This document shows, one piece after another, positions 43,168 to 54,249 of a stretch of DNA of 64,000 bases. The notes beneath the pieces are model-generated. The model saw nothing but the letters and a program-made list of their open reading frames with translations. It made no database searches and was not told the origin of the DNA. The position numbers were made by a program, and so were the translations under genes. The stretch's first letter is position 1, and every line of letters starts with the position of its first letter. Source of the stretch: Arthrinium phaeospermum (taxonomy: Eukaryota; Ascomycota; Sordariomycetes; Amphisphaeriales; Apiosporaceae); the NCBI GenBank assembly GCA_006503535.1, contig QYRS01000015.1:620001-684000 (forward strand), in the 5' to 3' direction.

Positions 43168-45316
43168 ATGCTACAACCCGGACCGTCTACGAACCCCGAA
43201 GTCCTCATTGTAGGCGGAGGCTCTGCGGGACTCTGCGCCGGGATCTGGCTGGCGCGGTGCGGCATCAACTTCCAGATTCTGGAGCGCCGCGACGGGCCCA
43301 TGAGACAGGGGCAGGCCGACGGGGTGCAGTGCCGCACGGTCGAGGTCTTCGAGAGTTTCGGGATCGAGGGACCGCTGCTCCGGGAAGCCTGCCACGTGCT
43401 CGAGCTCGCATTCTGGGCGCCATCTGACAGTGTCGGCTTGGGAGAAACGGGGAAGGCGGGAGGGAAGAAGACAGGGGGCATCGCAAGGACGCATTACGCC
43501 CCTGACACGGAGCCGGGGATAAGCCATATGCCTCACGTCATTCTGAACCAGGCGCGGATGAATGGCATCATGACGGAGGAAATGACCAGGGCCGCAGGAA
43601 AAGATATGATTGAGTACGGGGTTGAGGTGGTAGATGTCAGTGTCGACGAGGAAATAGCGAAAGATCCGGATGCATACTGTGTTAGTGTTACTGCGAAACA
43701 GAACGGAGCGACGAAGCATATGCGGGCTAAGTATGTGATAGTGAGTAAGCTCCCTATCTCTTTTTCGATTCGAGTCAATGCCCATAGTATACTGTTCCTG
43801 GTGTTACATGGTCATACTAATTCGATGCGTATCTTAAGGGGTGCGACGGAGCGCATTCCACGGTTCGAAAGTCCCTCGGATTCAGGATGATGGGTGACAG
43901 CCATGATGCTCTGTGGGGCGTCATGGACATATACCCACGTACCAACTTCCCCGATATCCGGAAGAAGGTCCTGATCAACTCGGAAGCCGGCAACATGGTG
44001 GTCATCCCCCGCGAGGGCGACTACCTCGTGAGGTTCTACATGGAGCTGCCCAAGTACGCGGGCGCCGCGGCCGACATCACGCTGGCGGACCTGCACGAGA
44101 AGGCGCGGCTGATCTTCCGGCCCTACGAGATGGAGTTCGCCGACACCACGTGGTGGTCCGCCTACGCGATCGGGCAGCGCCAGGCCGACCACTTCACGGC
44201 GGCCCACCGGGTCTTCCTCACGGGCGACGCCTGCCACACGCACTCGCCGAAGGCCGGGCAGGGCATGAACGTGAGCCTCCAGGACGGGTACAACCTGGGC
44301 TGGAAGCTGGGCGCCGTGCTGCGCGGGCGCGCGAGGCCCGAGCTGCTGGAGACGTACGTCTCGGAGCGGCAGAAGGTCGCCGCGGAGCTCATCGAGTTCG
44401 ACCGCCACTTCACCCAGCTCTTCTCCACGGCGTACCGGAAGGAGCACGGCATCACCCCTGAGCACTTCCGCGAGCAGTTCGTCAGGTCCGGGAGGTACAC
44501 GGCCGGGCAGGCGCTGAAGTATGACGAGTCTGCCATCGTCTGCTTGGAGGGGGCGCGGGATTCGGCGAAGCGCTTGGAAGTCGGTATGAGGTTCCCGAGC
44601 GCGCAGGTTGTCAGGGTCTGTGATGCGAAAGCAATGCAATTGGTCAAAGCCATCCCCTCGGACTCTAGTTGGCATATCGTGGTCTTTGCTGGAGACTATC
44701 GTGATGGCGAAGCCCCAGCGCGGTTAGACCAGGCAAGTCATAGCCTACCATACGTACATGTGTGCCTTGGTATCGACGTATAGGTAATGCATGCTAACAG
44801 TGGTCAGGTTTCGCGTGAACTCTCTGAGATAGTGAGCCGGTTCACGCCGGAAGGGGTCCAACCAGACAGCATATTGCACCTCGTCCTTGTACTTTCTGGA
44901 AGGAGGACAGAAATCGACATGCAGCAGATACCCGAAGTGTTCACACCCATGACAGGCATACTGGGGTTGAAGTGTGAGCTCTTCAGTCTTAAAAATGCCC
45001 ATAACGAAGTACTGATTGGAAGCAGGCCTCTTGAACGTTTTTATCGATGACCAAAGCTACAACTCCGTTCACGGCCGTGCTTATGAGAACTATGGGGTGG
45101 ACGCAAACGTCGGGGCTCTGGTTGTGATAAGACCTGATCAGTGTAAGTCCCCTACCTGGGATTTTTCTTATCCCTCAGACCCCGAATCCCGCCCCATATT
45201 GGAGTATCCATCCCACTGAACTACTGCCCCTGTTAGACATTGCCAAGGTGTGCAGTTTAGATGAAGTCGGACAGCTGGACTCCTTCTTCGCAGGATTCAT
45301 GAGGAGGGTTGGTTGA
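43168..45316 (+). CDS. Phenol 2-monooxygenase-like FAD-dependent aromatic hydroxylase
   Basis: This is a class A flavoprotein monooxygenase expected to hydroxylate a phenolic substrate with NADPH and oxygen. Five exons give an uninterrupted 609-residue protein: 43168-43740, 43839-44732, 44808-44973, 45026-45142 and 45237-45316. Intron 2 (44733-44807) has a GC-AG boundary (CAG then GCAAGT); the others are GT-AG. The FAD-binding motif VLIVGGGSAGLCAGIWLARC is at residues 12-31. CDGAHSTVRKSLGF follows the first intron. The second FAD motif GDACHTHSPKAGQGMNVSLQ begins at residue 320. The C-terminal thioredoxin-like dimerisation domain of phenol hydroxylases ends with VFIDDQSYNSVHGRAYENYG and LDEVGQLDSFFAGFM. 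There is no targeting signal. The next gene on the same strand is a LaeA-like methyltransferase 1.4 kb downstream. Confidence 0.92.
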
Positions 45317-46706
45317 TCAGTCAGCTCGCGCACGTCGGGCAAACCTTCCTTAAGTTGAAGAAGCAGGCAGGGCTCGTAGAGCCAATCCAGATCATATCAT
45401 GTGTGCATAAGGCTGGAGATATGACACCTTGTGTGCGTGTAACGAAGGCCATTCACCGCTCCTGCTGGGGATTGACCAGCCCGAAGGTATGCCAGGTTTT
45501 GAATGTTTGCTTAGCCCAGTCCAGTGCCGCAAGACCGAGAGAGCCAGTCGGATCCACAGCCCCCAGCGGTGGCTTGGTGTCATTGCTCGTTTGTTGGCGC
45601 CTGATGCGAGAGTGCGACCAAAGCGCTTAATCCTTCAAACTTTTCATCTCCCCGAAGTGCGTTATCATGTCTCCGATCAAGTGCTGGAATTCCGCGGTTG
45701 GCCGAATTCTTGTTGGGCAGTCCCATGAGTTCTCCAGATGTCATGTAGCAAGAGCGGGGCGAGATCCCGATAAGGCAAGAGAGCCAGAGCCCGCATCATG
45801 GATATTGCCGCAAACCGCCCTTCCGAGCGGGATGATCAAGTTCGCTCCAGTGGGTTCCCCTACAAGCTAGTGGTCTTTGTTACCAATTGGTAAAAGGTAT
45901 GTATTCTGTGACACGTACGACAGCGTCAAGAGAGTGAGAGAAAAAAGGACGAGTGGGCGCCGCCCAGAGAGAAAAAAAAGAGACTCGAGAGCTTCTGAAG
46001 GCCACGTGGTGAGTAGGTACTTGTAGGTTGCATCAAGTAAATGCAAGCAGTTGCTTCAGGTAATTGTAGATGGAGGGGGAATTATAGGTACAATGTTAAC
46101 CTATCCGTGCCGTAAACTCAGCGGCATCTTTTAGCAATCAATCTTTAGCTACAGGACCCTACATACCATCTAGCCCCCCCGAGTGGCCTGCACCTTTGAT
46201 GCATCCAACCCAATTGCCAATAGGCCTCCACGTCAGGCTGCATCCTCTCGCAGTCATCCAGAGGTCCAGACACACCCACACACTCCCTGCAAAGCCTGCA
46301 TAAGACATTGCAAATCACATTCACCCTGACAGAAAAAGGAACCAAACCGAGAAAGTGCCCGCCCCTCCAGATTGATAACCTACACATGTACCTTGGCAGC
46401 CCGTCCAGTCGCGCAACCTCGATCTATTAGCTTCTCAACGGGAAAGACTCCCTAGGAGATACAGTACACGACGGCTGTTGCACCGCATACCTACCTACAT
46501 ACCTCTTAATATATCGCCAACTTCTCCTTGTTGTGTATGTAGTCCGCCTGCGCGGCTAGAAATCCCATATCGCATCTGCCCCCGCCGCACTTATACGCAT
46601 CTGTATTGGCACGCACGCAGCTCCCCCATACACGATTCCATCCCAGTGTGGCAGATGACCTCCTCCCTTTGTTCGTCCTTTATTGTCGTCACCTCCTCTG
46701 CAAGCT
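45317..46706. other. Gene-free spacer between monooxygenase and methyltransferase
   Basis: Open frames of up to 105 codons overlap in several phases with no recognisable similarity. A purine-rich run (agagaaaaaa type) lies near 45930-45985. Confidence 0.5.
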
Positions 46707-48517
46707 ATGGCTTCCGACGAGGCCGATCGTGACGGGATTGCACGCGGCAACCGGGAAAACCGAGATAGTGGTGTGGGCGACTTCGCATTGTGAGTTGGGC
46801 TCTCCGTTTCGCGCGGCCATGGCCAAGGAATCTGCCGCCGCCCCCCACGACCAACTAACATCTCCTTCTCTACGGCTTTGAGCTAAATATATCCCCGGGG
46901 TCCTTTCAGATATGGCGGCTCCACCATCCGGACTTTTGAAACCTCGCGGACAGCCGACTCCGAAGTGTTCCACTTTGTCGAGGAGAACGGCCGAACTTAT
47001 CACTCGTACAAGGCTGGCCGTAAGTCGTCCAATAGCTACATCGCAGCCTGTCAACTAATCTCGCGTCATCACCCAAGGCTATTTCCAGCCAAACGATGAA
47101 GTAAGTTTCGCAGCTCGCTTGCATGCTTCCATGCCTTATTACTGAACGAACACCCCGTAGCGTGAGCAAAGACGTGAAGGTCAGTCCTTTCTTCTCTCCC
47201 TCGCGGGAGCTGGCTTGACCGAGCCATCTGCTACCTAGCTTACTCACGCACGTTCATTTATAGCCCTCGAACATCAGATATGGCTCCTGACAACGGAGGG
47301 CAAATTGTTTTTGTCGCCGATTGAGGAAGTCTACAACGTGTTGGATATCTGCACGGGAACTGGTTAGTCTCGGTCAACTCTGGCCTTTGATGGGATCGCA
47401 ACACTAACACTTGATAGGCTTATGGGCAATATCGATGGGTAAGTCTAACTGGTTGGACTCGTAGTTGCCAAGACCAAATGTCGATGCCTTCGCTCACCTT
47501 GTGTTCGATGGCGTCGCAGCTCATCAATTCCCCGGGGCACGCATTATTGGCAATGACCTCAGCCCTATTACGCCTCCCAGGTAAGACCTTGCTTACCCCG
47601 ACTGCCATTCTTTCTGGGCAATGGTCACATTTACTGTTCAACCAGGATACCCGAGAACTGCCAATTCGAGGTCGAAGATGTCGAAGAATTTCCATGGGTA
47701 TACTCACATAAATTTGATTTTATACACGCTCGAAGTATTTTTGCATGTTTCGATGACACACAACGAGTCATAGAGGAAGCAGTCGCCTCTCTCGAAGACA
47801 ACGGTTGGCTGGAGATACAGGACTGGTTAGTGCCAATGCGTTGTGACGACGGAAGCTGGGACGGTACTGCTGTAGGTCTCAAAACAGTCTGTCTGAGAAT
47901 CGTGTATTGACGGACCTCTTCCAGATTAAACGGCTCGTAGATACGGGCACGGAGTGCCTTCAGAAGGCCGGTCGCACCAACCATACTGGGAAACTACCGG
48001 AGATGTTCAAGAGAGCAGGCCTCGCAGACGTCAAAGAAGAGACTATATTATGGCCCAGTAAGCAATCTTCCGTGCCCTGTCCATTTGCATCTTTTCCCAC
48101 CGTCATACATCGCAGACGTAGGAGTTGCAAGCTAATAACCAATCATCAAGTGAACCCATGGGCCAAAGGACAACGAAATAAGGAGGCTGGCCTACTCTGG
48201 AGTAAGAACCCGGGCCCCCTATCTTCGTTGCTGAAATGCCGACAGCAACTAACCGCAAACCGTCGCAGTGGAACTTAACAAGGAAGGACTGGAATCTATG
48301 ACCCTTGCACTGCTTACAAGATACGGGAACTTAACCAAGGATGAAGCCATGGAACTCATCACGATGGCCAGAGTGGACTTGCGAGACACCAAGATACATG
48401 CATATCTACCAGCGTGAGTTCTGCGACACTTGGCTAACGATTTTCGTGACCGAGCTAAGACATGATCACAGAACGATAGTAATGGGGCGGAAGGCACAGA
48501 GGGGCGGGACATCATAA
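46707..48517 (+). CDS. LaeA-like SAM-dependent methyltransferase, 12 exons
   Basis: Fungal enzymes of this class resemble LaeA, the regulator of secondary metabolism, but most have unknown substrates. Twelve exons join in frame to 338 residues: 46707-46789, 46910-47019, 47078-47100, 47161-47179, 47264-47362, 47418-47438, 47520-47580, 47646-47871, 47925-48057, 48151-48201, 48269-48413 and 48472-48517. Three exons are only 19-23 bp. The N-terminus is acidic (MASDEADRDG). Family landmarks are GRYFQPNDEREQRRE, HQIWLLTTEGKLFLSP, the SAM motif VLDICTGTGLWAI, FPGARIIGNDLSPI, NCQFEVEDVEEF, YSHKFDFIHARSIFACFDD, NGWLEIQDWLVPM, NPWAKGQ and DLRDTKIHAYLPA. Every intron has GT-AG ends and no frame correction is needed. 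Which metabolite or protein it modifies cannot be told. Confidence 0.9.
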
Positions 48518-48797
48518 TGGACTCTACCTAGGACACACGTGTGTATATGTAACGGGCATAATTTGGGCGCACTTGATCAGCTGGGAGTTGACGGGGGCAT
48601 TCACATTGATGGGCTCGCTGTTTACGCATAACATGATAGGTAGTCAATTTGATGCAAGATGTGTCACCCCCTTTTCAGGGGTCGCCAAAATTGAAGATCG
48701 CTGGATCGGAAAATAACTTTTTTATTCAGAGTTGGGTATCAAATGGGTTCCGCTCCGCGAGACTCAAAACTCGCAATTTTACTGACACAAGAGGCCA

Positions 48798-50084
48798 TCA
48801 TGATGATGACTGCAGATTCTCTCTTATTGGCCGTCCGTCGCCAAACTCCTCCATATACACCCTCCTCAGCTCGAATCCCACCTCGACGGTGATAAGAATG
48901 ATGATGATCCATTCGAGCCGGTGGCCCTTCTTCTCGCTAGACATTTCCCTCATGACAGCGACCAGCTCGTTGGCATAATCAATCCGCGTGTTCAGCTGGG
49001 CAATGCGCGGCTCCACATCCAGTGCCTTGCCGACACGGTCGTAGTACTGCTCCAGCTTGGACTCCTTATCCCAGAACAAGTCGGGGAGGGACTCGGCTAG
49101 CTCGTACTCATTGAGCTGTGATCTCAAGCTCAGCAACTCGCCCGTCTTCTTCAAAACGAAGCGTCTCGGTTGGTTCATTTCCGAGCCGCCTTTCAGAGTG
49201 ATGGCTACTGGCCTGGCATTCTCGTTGAACTCTTCCATCTGGTTCTCCAGGACCGCCAGTTTCGGGCTTCGGGCCAGACCGCTCGAGAAGGCAACCTTGT
49301 CCCATGTCAAATCGGCACTCGAGCCGTTGCTTTCCGTGCTCCTGGCCTTTGTGCCCAGCACCACCTCCTCGCCTCTCATGTAGCTGGTGTCCCTGGAATC
49401 GTCTGTCGTGAACTCAAGCTCTTCCATCTCTGCGCGGTTTACGTGGGGGACCTCGGCAGCACTGAACAGCTGCTTGGTGGCGATCTTCATGACCACATTG
49501 GAGGGAACAGACCAAGCGACCACAGTACCGGAGTCGAAGACAAAGATGTCGCCCTTGGCTGCCCTCGCATGTATGACCGTAGTCGTGTTGAGGCCCGCCG
49601 CGTCCGGGTCGAGATCGTAGTTGTGCAGGCTCAGGATCTCTTCGACCTTTTCCATGTCGAAAGATTGCGCAACGCATATCGCCAGTATCTGGTTTTCGTA
49701 ATTGACCTCCGGCGCTTCCGAACCCCATATTGAACTGTCCTTCTTCGCCGCAGCCTTCTGGATCTGCGTTTTCGCCGTGGCGCTCCGGCGCTTTTTGGAG
49801 GCAACCGGTCTGGCAGGTCGTGGCTTGGCGGCCGTCGTGCCCGTCGAAGAGGCCCTCGGGCTCACAGCCTGCTCACGTGCTCCGTCTTCTACTGCCTCCA
49901 ATACGGAGCTGTCGCCTTTCTCGCCATTGGCCGCGAGCAGACTGTTTGACGTGAAGAAGTTGCGCCGGCGGGGCAGAGCCAGCACGGAGCTCTGGTGAAA
50001 ACATCGTGCGGGACGTGGGGTCGAGATAGCCGTATGTAGCCCGCGCGCGACCGAGCGGCCGACCTGGTGGATTGAAGGACGCAT
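48798..50084 (-). CDS. RMND1/Mrx10-like mitochondrial inner-membrane protein (DUF155)
   Basis: The single-exon frame of 428 residues is intact. The N-terminus (MRPSIHQVGRSVARGLHTAI then a run rich in Arg, Ser and Pro without acids) looks like a mitochondrial presequence. The DUF155 (Rmd1/RMND1) core includes QILAICVAQSFDMEKVEEIL, GDIFVFDSGTVVAWSVP, SSGLARSPKLAVLENQMEEF, SLPDLFWDKESKLEQYYDRV and ALDVEPRIAQLNTRIDYANE. A C-terminal membrane segment (LEWIIIILITVEVGFEL) starts near residue 390. Human RMND1 and yeast Mrx10 belong to this family and are needed for mitochondrial translation or its membrane anchoring. The presequence favours the mitochondrial branch over the cytosolic Rmd1/Rmd8 branch. 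It is divergent from the 864-residue gene across 509 bp. Confidence 0.9.
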   Translation of the reverse strand: MRPSIHQVGRSVARGLHTAISTPRPARCFHQSSVLALPRRRNFFTSNSLLAANGEKGDSSVLEAVEDGAREQAVSPRASSTGTTAAKPRPARPVASKKRRSATAKTQIQKAAAKKDSSIWGSEAPEVNYENQILAICVAQSFDMEKVEEILSLHNYDLDPDAAGLNTTTVIHARAAKGDIFVFDSGTVVAWSVPSNVVMKIATKQLFSAAEVPHVNRAEMEELEFTTDDSRDTSYMRGEEVVLGTKARSTESNGSSADLTWDKVAFSSGLARSPKLAVLENQMEEFNENARPVAITLKGGSEMNQPRRFVLKKTGELLSLRSQLNEYELAESLPDLFWDKESKLEQYYDRVGKALDVEPRIAQLNTRIDYANELVAVMREMSSEKKGHRLEWIIIILITVEVGFELRRVYMEEFGDGRPIRENLQSSS

Positions 50085-50593
50085 TGTGGCACCACCAACG
50101 TTAGAATGAAGAAGGCGTTACTGGGTATGTGTGCGAGCGAAGAGGCTAGATATGAAGCGGTGACAAGTACAAAACAAAGTATATTACTCCCAAGCTAGAA
50201 CGCCAATGCCGGTTCGACTCGGGCGGGATCTATCCTTTGGTGCTGGATGGAAGCGCTGCACATCTGTTTAGGTAGTGCACGGGTCTGGTAGAAGAAGTCA
50301 GAACTCTAACCGTCAAGACCCCCAAAAATGACAGCTTCCAGAAGGGGCCCGCTGTAAAGTTTATCGATAACGCCCCATCAACTGCTCATCCCGCTTCTAC
50401 GTAATCAATTGATACTTCATATTGGCCGGCTGGTGGGCGAATTTCCCCTTCGCGACGCCGCAGCGAGAGCCAGCTTGTGTTGAACTGTCCAGCCACGATG
50501 CTCAATAATCGCATGTCTTAGTATTATATGTTTCTTTTTTAGTCTTCCTAGACCCAGACGATCCAATGCGACCAATATAGCAGCAGCAGCACC
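50085..50593. promoter_or_regulatory. Divergent promoter of two mitochondrial-protein genes
   Basis: This 509-bp interval separates the start codons of the RMND1-like gene (-) and the 864-residue gene (+). It has no coding sequence and must contain both promoters. No clear TATA box was seen on either side. Confidence 0.6.
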
Positions 50594-53188
50594 ATGGCCG
50601 CCCAGGCGAAGATGGCCACCCAAAGCGGGAGAAGTCTATTGGGTACCCAAAGTGCGGTCCAGACGCTTTCGAGGTTGACGACGACCCGAAGGCATCGCAC
50701 TCCATTCCTGACCACATCTGCGACGCGCGTATTAGGCTTGTGGCTGCAACGCAACGACCCGGAACAGCGGAAGCGATACGGATCTCTTTACAGGACAATG
50801 GCGCGAATGCAGAACGAACGTTTGCCGCTCATAACCCTCCAGAAACTGATGAGGAAGAAGCTTGCCGAAGAGGAGAGGGAAAAAGAAGCGGCACCAGATG
50901 ACAAGGCATTGTCCCAATACGAAGGTCTCCGGGCAATTTTACAGGGGACCAATTCCAGAGCATGGCAAGATCGACTTAACAGCCTCGCTTCGCAAGGGTG
51001 GGACGAGGGAAAACTTGATCATGTTGTCTGGATTCTGTCGGCCAAGACTGCGGATGCCCGGATTGAGCGCTTCGTTTCCTCGGACGAACCAAAACCGCTG
51101 TTCCTTACGAAGCTACTTGTGCAAAGCGACCAACATATACGAAGACCCGAATCGCTTCGAGCAATGATGTACTATATTCAGCGAGTCCACACGTCTTACG
51201 CTGAAGACGTTCGCCCTTCAGCGAAGCTCAGGACGAAGGATTTCGCCCAATTGCTCACGCGACTTCTTAGACATGCACAGAGACTATCTCCCAGCGCCGT
51301 CGAGGATCTCGGTGATTTAACGCGTTGGTACATCCAGAGTATACATTTGGAGCCCCCTGTTAACGGGGATAAATGTGATAGCAATGGCTACCATAAACGC
51401 TGTCGCGTCTTCAATCATTCCCTGGACGTGTTCAGCCGACCTGCTCCTATGCAGCCGCTACTTAATAGGGAGTATAGCTGGAGAGCACAATGCCTTCTGC
51501 TTCACATGTCAGACACGATGGCCCGCCCTCTTGTTATTGAAAAAACAAGTTATCGTGCTATACGAAAAGTCCTCGTTGGGTTGAAGAAATCCACGGCCGA
51601 GAGATGGGTAGCCATGAGATACAGCAAGTCGTGGCCTCCATATCGACAAGATTTTGACGGCCATGATGCAAAGCGGACGCACTTGGATGATCAGTCGCGT
51701 AGCGTGAAAGCCGGGTCTCTCATGACGTCTGCCGGTTACGCAGAGGATGATTACGACCGAGCCCTAGGGGCTCTGGGAGGTATGACTTTAGGTTCACCTA
51801 CTGTCCAGACCCGAAGCCAGCCTCCTAAGGAGTGGCGAAATGACAAGAGTCATCAAAACTTTTATACCATGTGGGCCATGAAGATACGATCTACCCGCAA
51901 TGCCCAAGAGGCCTGGAGGCAATTCAACACGTTCACCGACACGGAACCTACTCTTCAAATCTACGCTGAGATGTTTATGAAGATACAACCTTCAAGGACC
52001 AGACTTGAAGCTATCCCCCAGTGTTACGCGGGAGATGCAAGAGAAGCTTCTCCCATCCATGACGCTAACCTCAGCGAATATGAGCTTGCCAGGTTGAACC
52101 CGCCGACGGTTGGTGAGCTATACAACCGGATGATGAACCACAGGATCAGGCCGGGTGGGACCTGCTTGCAACACCTTGTTTCTATTGCAGACACGGTGGA
52201 ACAGGGGTTGGAATACCTTCGAGATAGCCTCCTCGACCCCGAGGCAGTAAGCCAACTTCGCGTGGGGGCCACACGCCTTGACTACGGCGTTCTGAAGCGC
52301 GTACCTCTGCTCGTCTTTAGCAGCTACATCCACCTTCTTTGTAATAAGCAGCCGAATCGTGGTCATGGGGGATACCGGCCAAACCGGGCATTCGGGGAGC
52401 TACGGTATGTCCGCCACGCCATCGAGCTCGTCAAAACGCGCCTCAGACCCAACACTTCTGAGTGGGCATTTTTCCGACCGGCATGGCAGATGATATGCAA
52501 AGCGCTGGCCCGGCCATATGTCGCTGTACTTGGCGGCAGTGAGCTGGGCAACGCAAGGGAGGCTCTGCATATGTTTCTTGAATTTCAGGAACTATCTGAG
52601 CGAGCAATAGGCCCCGATCTCGAGATATTTATTTATCTGTGTCGAGCCTCGCAGAAGGTTCTGGTATTGCAGTACCACGAGGGCATAGCCATACAAAACG
52701 ACGAACTTGTGGGGGAAGCCCACCGTAGGATAACTGATACCTTTGGCATGTTTAGTTCACACGTGGCCCAACCTGATATCCGACTGTTTCAGTCGATCGG
52801 CCCGGTCCATCTACACACATATATGCGCACGCTCGCAATATTTGGGGATGAAGAGGGGATGGCCAACCTGATGGATTGGACAGTCCGGAACAAGAGGTAT
52901 TTCGATAACGAGACGGAGCGGATCGGCAAGGGCCAGTCCATGTTGGCCAAGACGCTGTGTGCTTTCGAGGCCTTTACGAGGATGCGCGAGGACCAACGCG
53001 CTCATCTGGATTCGCTTATGCAGGACTGGCGATGGCCAACGCCAGAGGAGGTGCAAGACTATGTCGAGGCAGATACTACGGGGATATCACGGAAATTATA
53101 CGAGCAAGTCAATGGGATGCCTGGTAACGAATCGCCTAGCGACGAAATCATTGGCGATGGAATGATTAGCAATGCGATAGCCAGCTAG
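50594..53188 (+). CDS. 864-residue protein, probably mitochondrial, function unknown
   Basis: The single open frame is intact. I do not recognise a defined family. The N-terminus (MAAQAKMATQSGRSLLGTQS, then LSRLTTTRRHRTPFLTTSAT) is rich in Ser, Thr and Arg and lacks acidic residues, which fits a mitochondrial presequence. A second ATG at 50612 could also be the start. The rest is mainly helical, with many Arg/Leu/Tyr-rich stretches spaced about 30-40 residues apart (for example FAQLLTRLLRHAQRLSPSAV, YSSY-type blocks and IELVKTRLRPNTSEWAFFRP). This resembles fungal PPR-like mitochondrial RNA or translation factors, but I cannot confirm repeats by eye. The neighbouring divergent gene is also mitochondrial. 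Confidence 0.75.
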   Translation: MAAQAKMATQSGRSLLGTQSAVQTLSRLTTTRRHRTPFLTTSATRVLGLWLQRNDPEQRKRYGSLYRTMARMQNERLPLITLQKLMRKKLAEEEREKEAAPDDKALSQYEGLRAILQGTNSRAWQDRLNSLASQGWDEGKLDHVVWILSAKTADARIERFVSSDEPKPLFLTKLLVQSDQHIRRPESLRAMMYYIQRVHTSYAEDVRPSAKLRTKDFAQLLTRLLRHAQRLSPSAVEDLGDLTRWYIQSIHLEPPVNGDKCDSNGYHKRCRVFNHSLDVFSRPAPMQPLLNREYSWRAQCLLLHMSDTMARPLVIEKTSYRAIRKVLVGLKKSTAERWVAMRYSKSWPPYRQDFDGHDAKRTHLDDQSRSVKAGSLMTSAGYAEDDYDRALGALGGMTLGSPTVQTRSQPPKEWRNDKSHQNFYTMWAMKIRSTRNAQEAWRQFNTFTDTEPTLQIYAEMFMKIQPSRTRLEAIPQCYAGDAREASPIHDANLSEYELARLNPPTVGELYNRMMNHRIRPGGTCLQHLVSIADTVEQGLEYLRDSLLDPEAVSQLRVGATRLDYGVLKRVPLLVFSSYIHLLCNKQPNRGHGGYRPNRAFGELRYVRHAIELVKTRLRPNTSEWAFFRPAWQMICKALARPYVAVLGGSELGNAREALHMFLEFQELSERAIGPDLEIFIYLCRASQKVLVLQYHEGIAIQNDELVGEAHRRITDTFGMFSSHVAQPDIRLFQSIGPVHLHTYMRTLAIFGDEEGMANLMDWTVRNKRYFDNETERIGKGQSMLAKTLCAFEAFTRMREDQRAHLDSLMQDWRWPTPEEVQDYVEADTTGISRKLYEQVNGMPGNESPSDEIIGDGMISNAIAS

Positions 53189-54249
53189 TCCAATCAAAAC
53201 TATAGAAGACAATCCCTGCCTGTCAGTTTCCGCAACCGTCCTAAGCATCGTGACATAGCAAGAAAAGGGGTGATGCTCGAGAGGGAGGGGGGGTTAGTTT
53301 TTATACAGACGCCCCGGCTAAGTGCACGCCCCGGTTGGTGCAATACTGCTACTCCTGTTACTTCGATGAGTTGATGTATGCAGTAAATACAGTGTAGCTG
53401 GACAATCAAAAAAATCAGTCATTTTCGAACTTTCATTCCTCGTGTTTTGATTTGCGAACAGCTCTCCATTCCGTGTGGAATGTACTTTGATGCAATGCAA
53501 TGCATGCCGACGACGCGCTTGGTAAAAAGCGGCCGAGGGCGTACCTCGATGAACCAATCTTTATTGGGGGAGGCTGGTTCAGCCCCGCCAAATCCAGGTA
53601 CCCGGCCACTCTCATTGGCGCAAATGGGGGCTTCTTCTAAGAGTTCTAGCGGCCTCCCTAGACCCCCTTAGATCCTCCAGGGTTGGACCCGTCCCCAGGA
53701 ACGCGTTTGGCAGGCAGATACGCCAAATGCATCTTTAATTGATCTCTGTCAGGCAGCAGACCACCACACAATACCCATACAGTTTTGGACATCACCATCT
53801 TACCGTTCGCCACAGAGCTCCAGGTTCGCTCCGGTCCTGTCGATATTCCTCCATCTTTGCTCACCATTGATCATTCTGGCTATGGGACAGTCCGTTTCAC
53901 TTTGGCGGTAACATACTTTGGCTGTGGGCAATACCCTCTCTCGGTAACAGGGAACTGTCCTACTTGAAAGGCGTTATCTCACACACATATTGTTTTCTAT
54001 AATAGTTTATTGGCCCTTTTTCTTTTCTTCCTCTTTTCCACTCGCTCCACACTTTCGCATCTGGGTTGCAAATCCTGGAAATTTCAAGTTTGGGGGGGGG
54101 ACGCCTGCTTGGGAGCCTGGAGATAGCCGCCACCCTCTATCGCCCGAGGGCTTAGTCGTCAACTTGGGCATTGAAGAGCATGTTAGCTTCATGACATGCA
54201 AGGAGCTCGGGTCTGCGATAGGAACGTATGAGATCGCGGCGGACTGAAT
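53189..54249. other. Gene-free spacer upstream of dim-2
   Basis: This contains the 3' region of the preceding gene and the promoter of dim-2. An open frame at 53990-54247 ends just before the dim-2 ATG but is in another frame and not recognisable. A G-run of about nine bases is at 54093-54101. Confidence 0.5.

Noticed and set aside
43812..44675. 287-codon minus-strand open frame
   Set aside because: Antisense shadow of the GC-rich monooxygenase exon 2; composition-driven and without domains.
50150..50232. Possible tRNA near a GGTTCGACT sequence
   Set aside because: Only four of five T-stem pairs form, and no complementary 5' acceptor strand lies at the right distance.
53990..54247. Upstream exon or leader peptide of dim-2
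   Set aside because: The frame ends with a stop three bases before the dim-2 ATG, has no family similarity and no splice signal.
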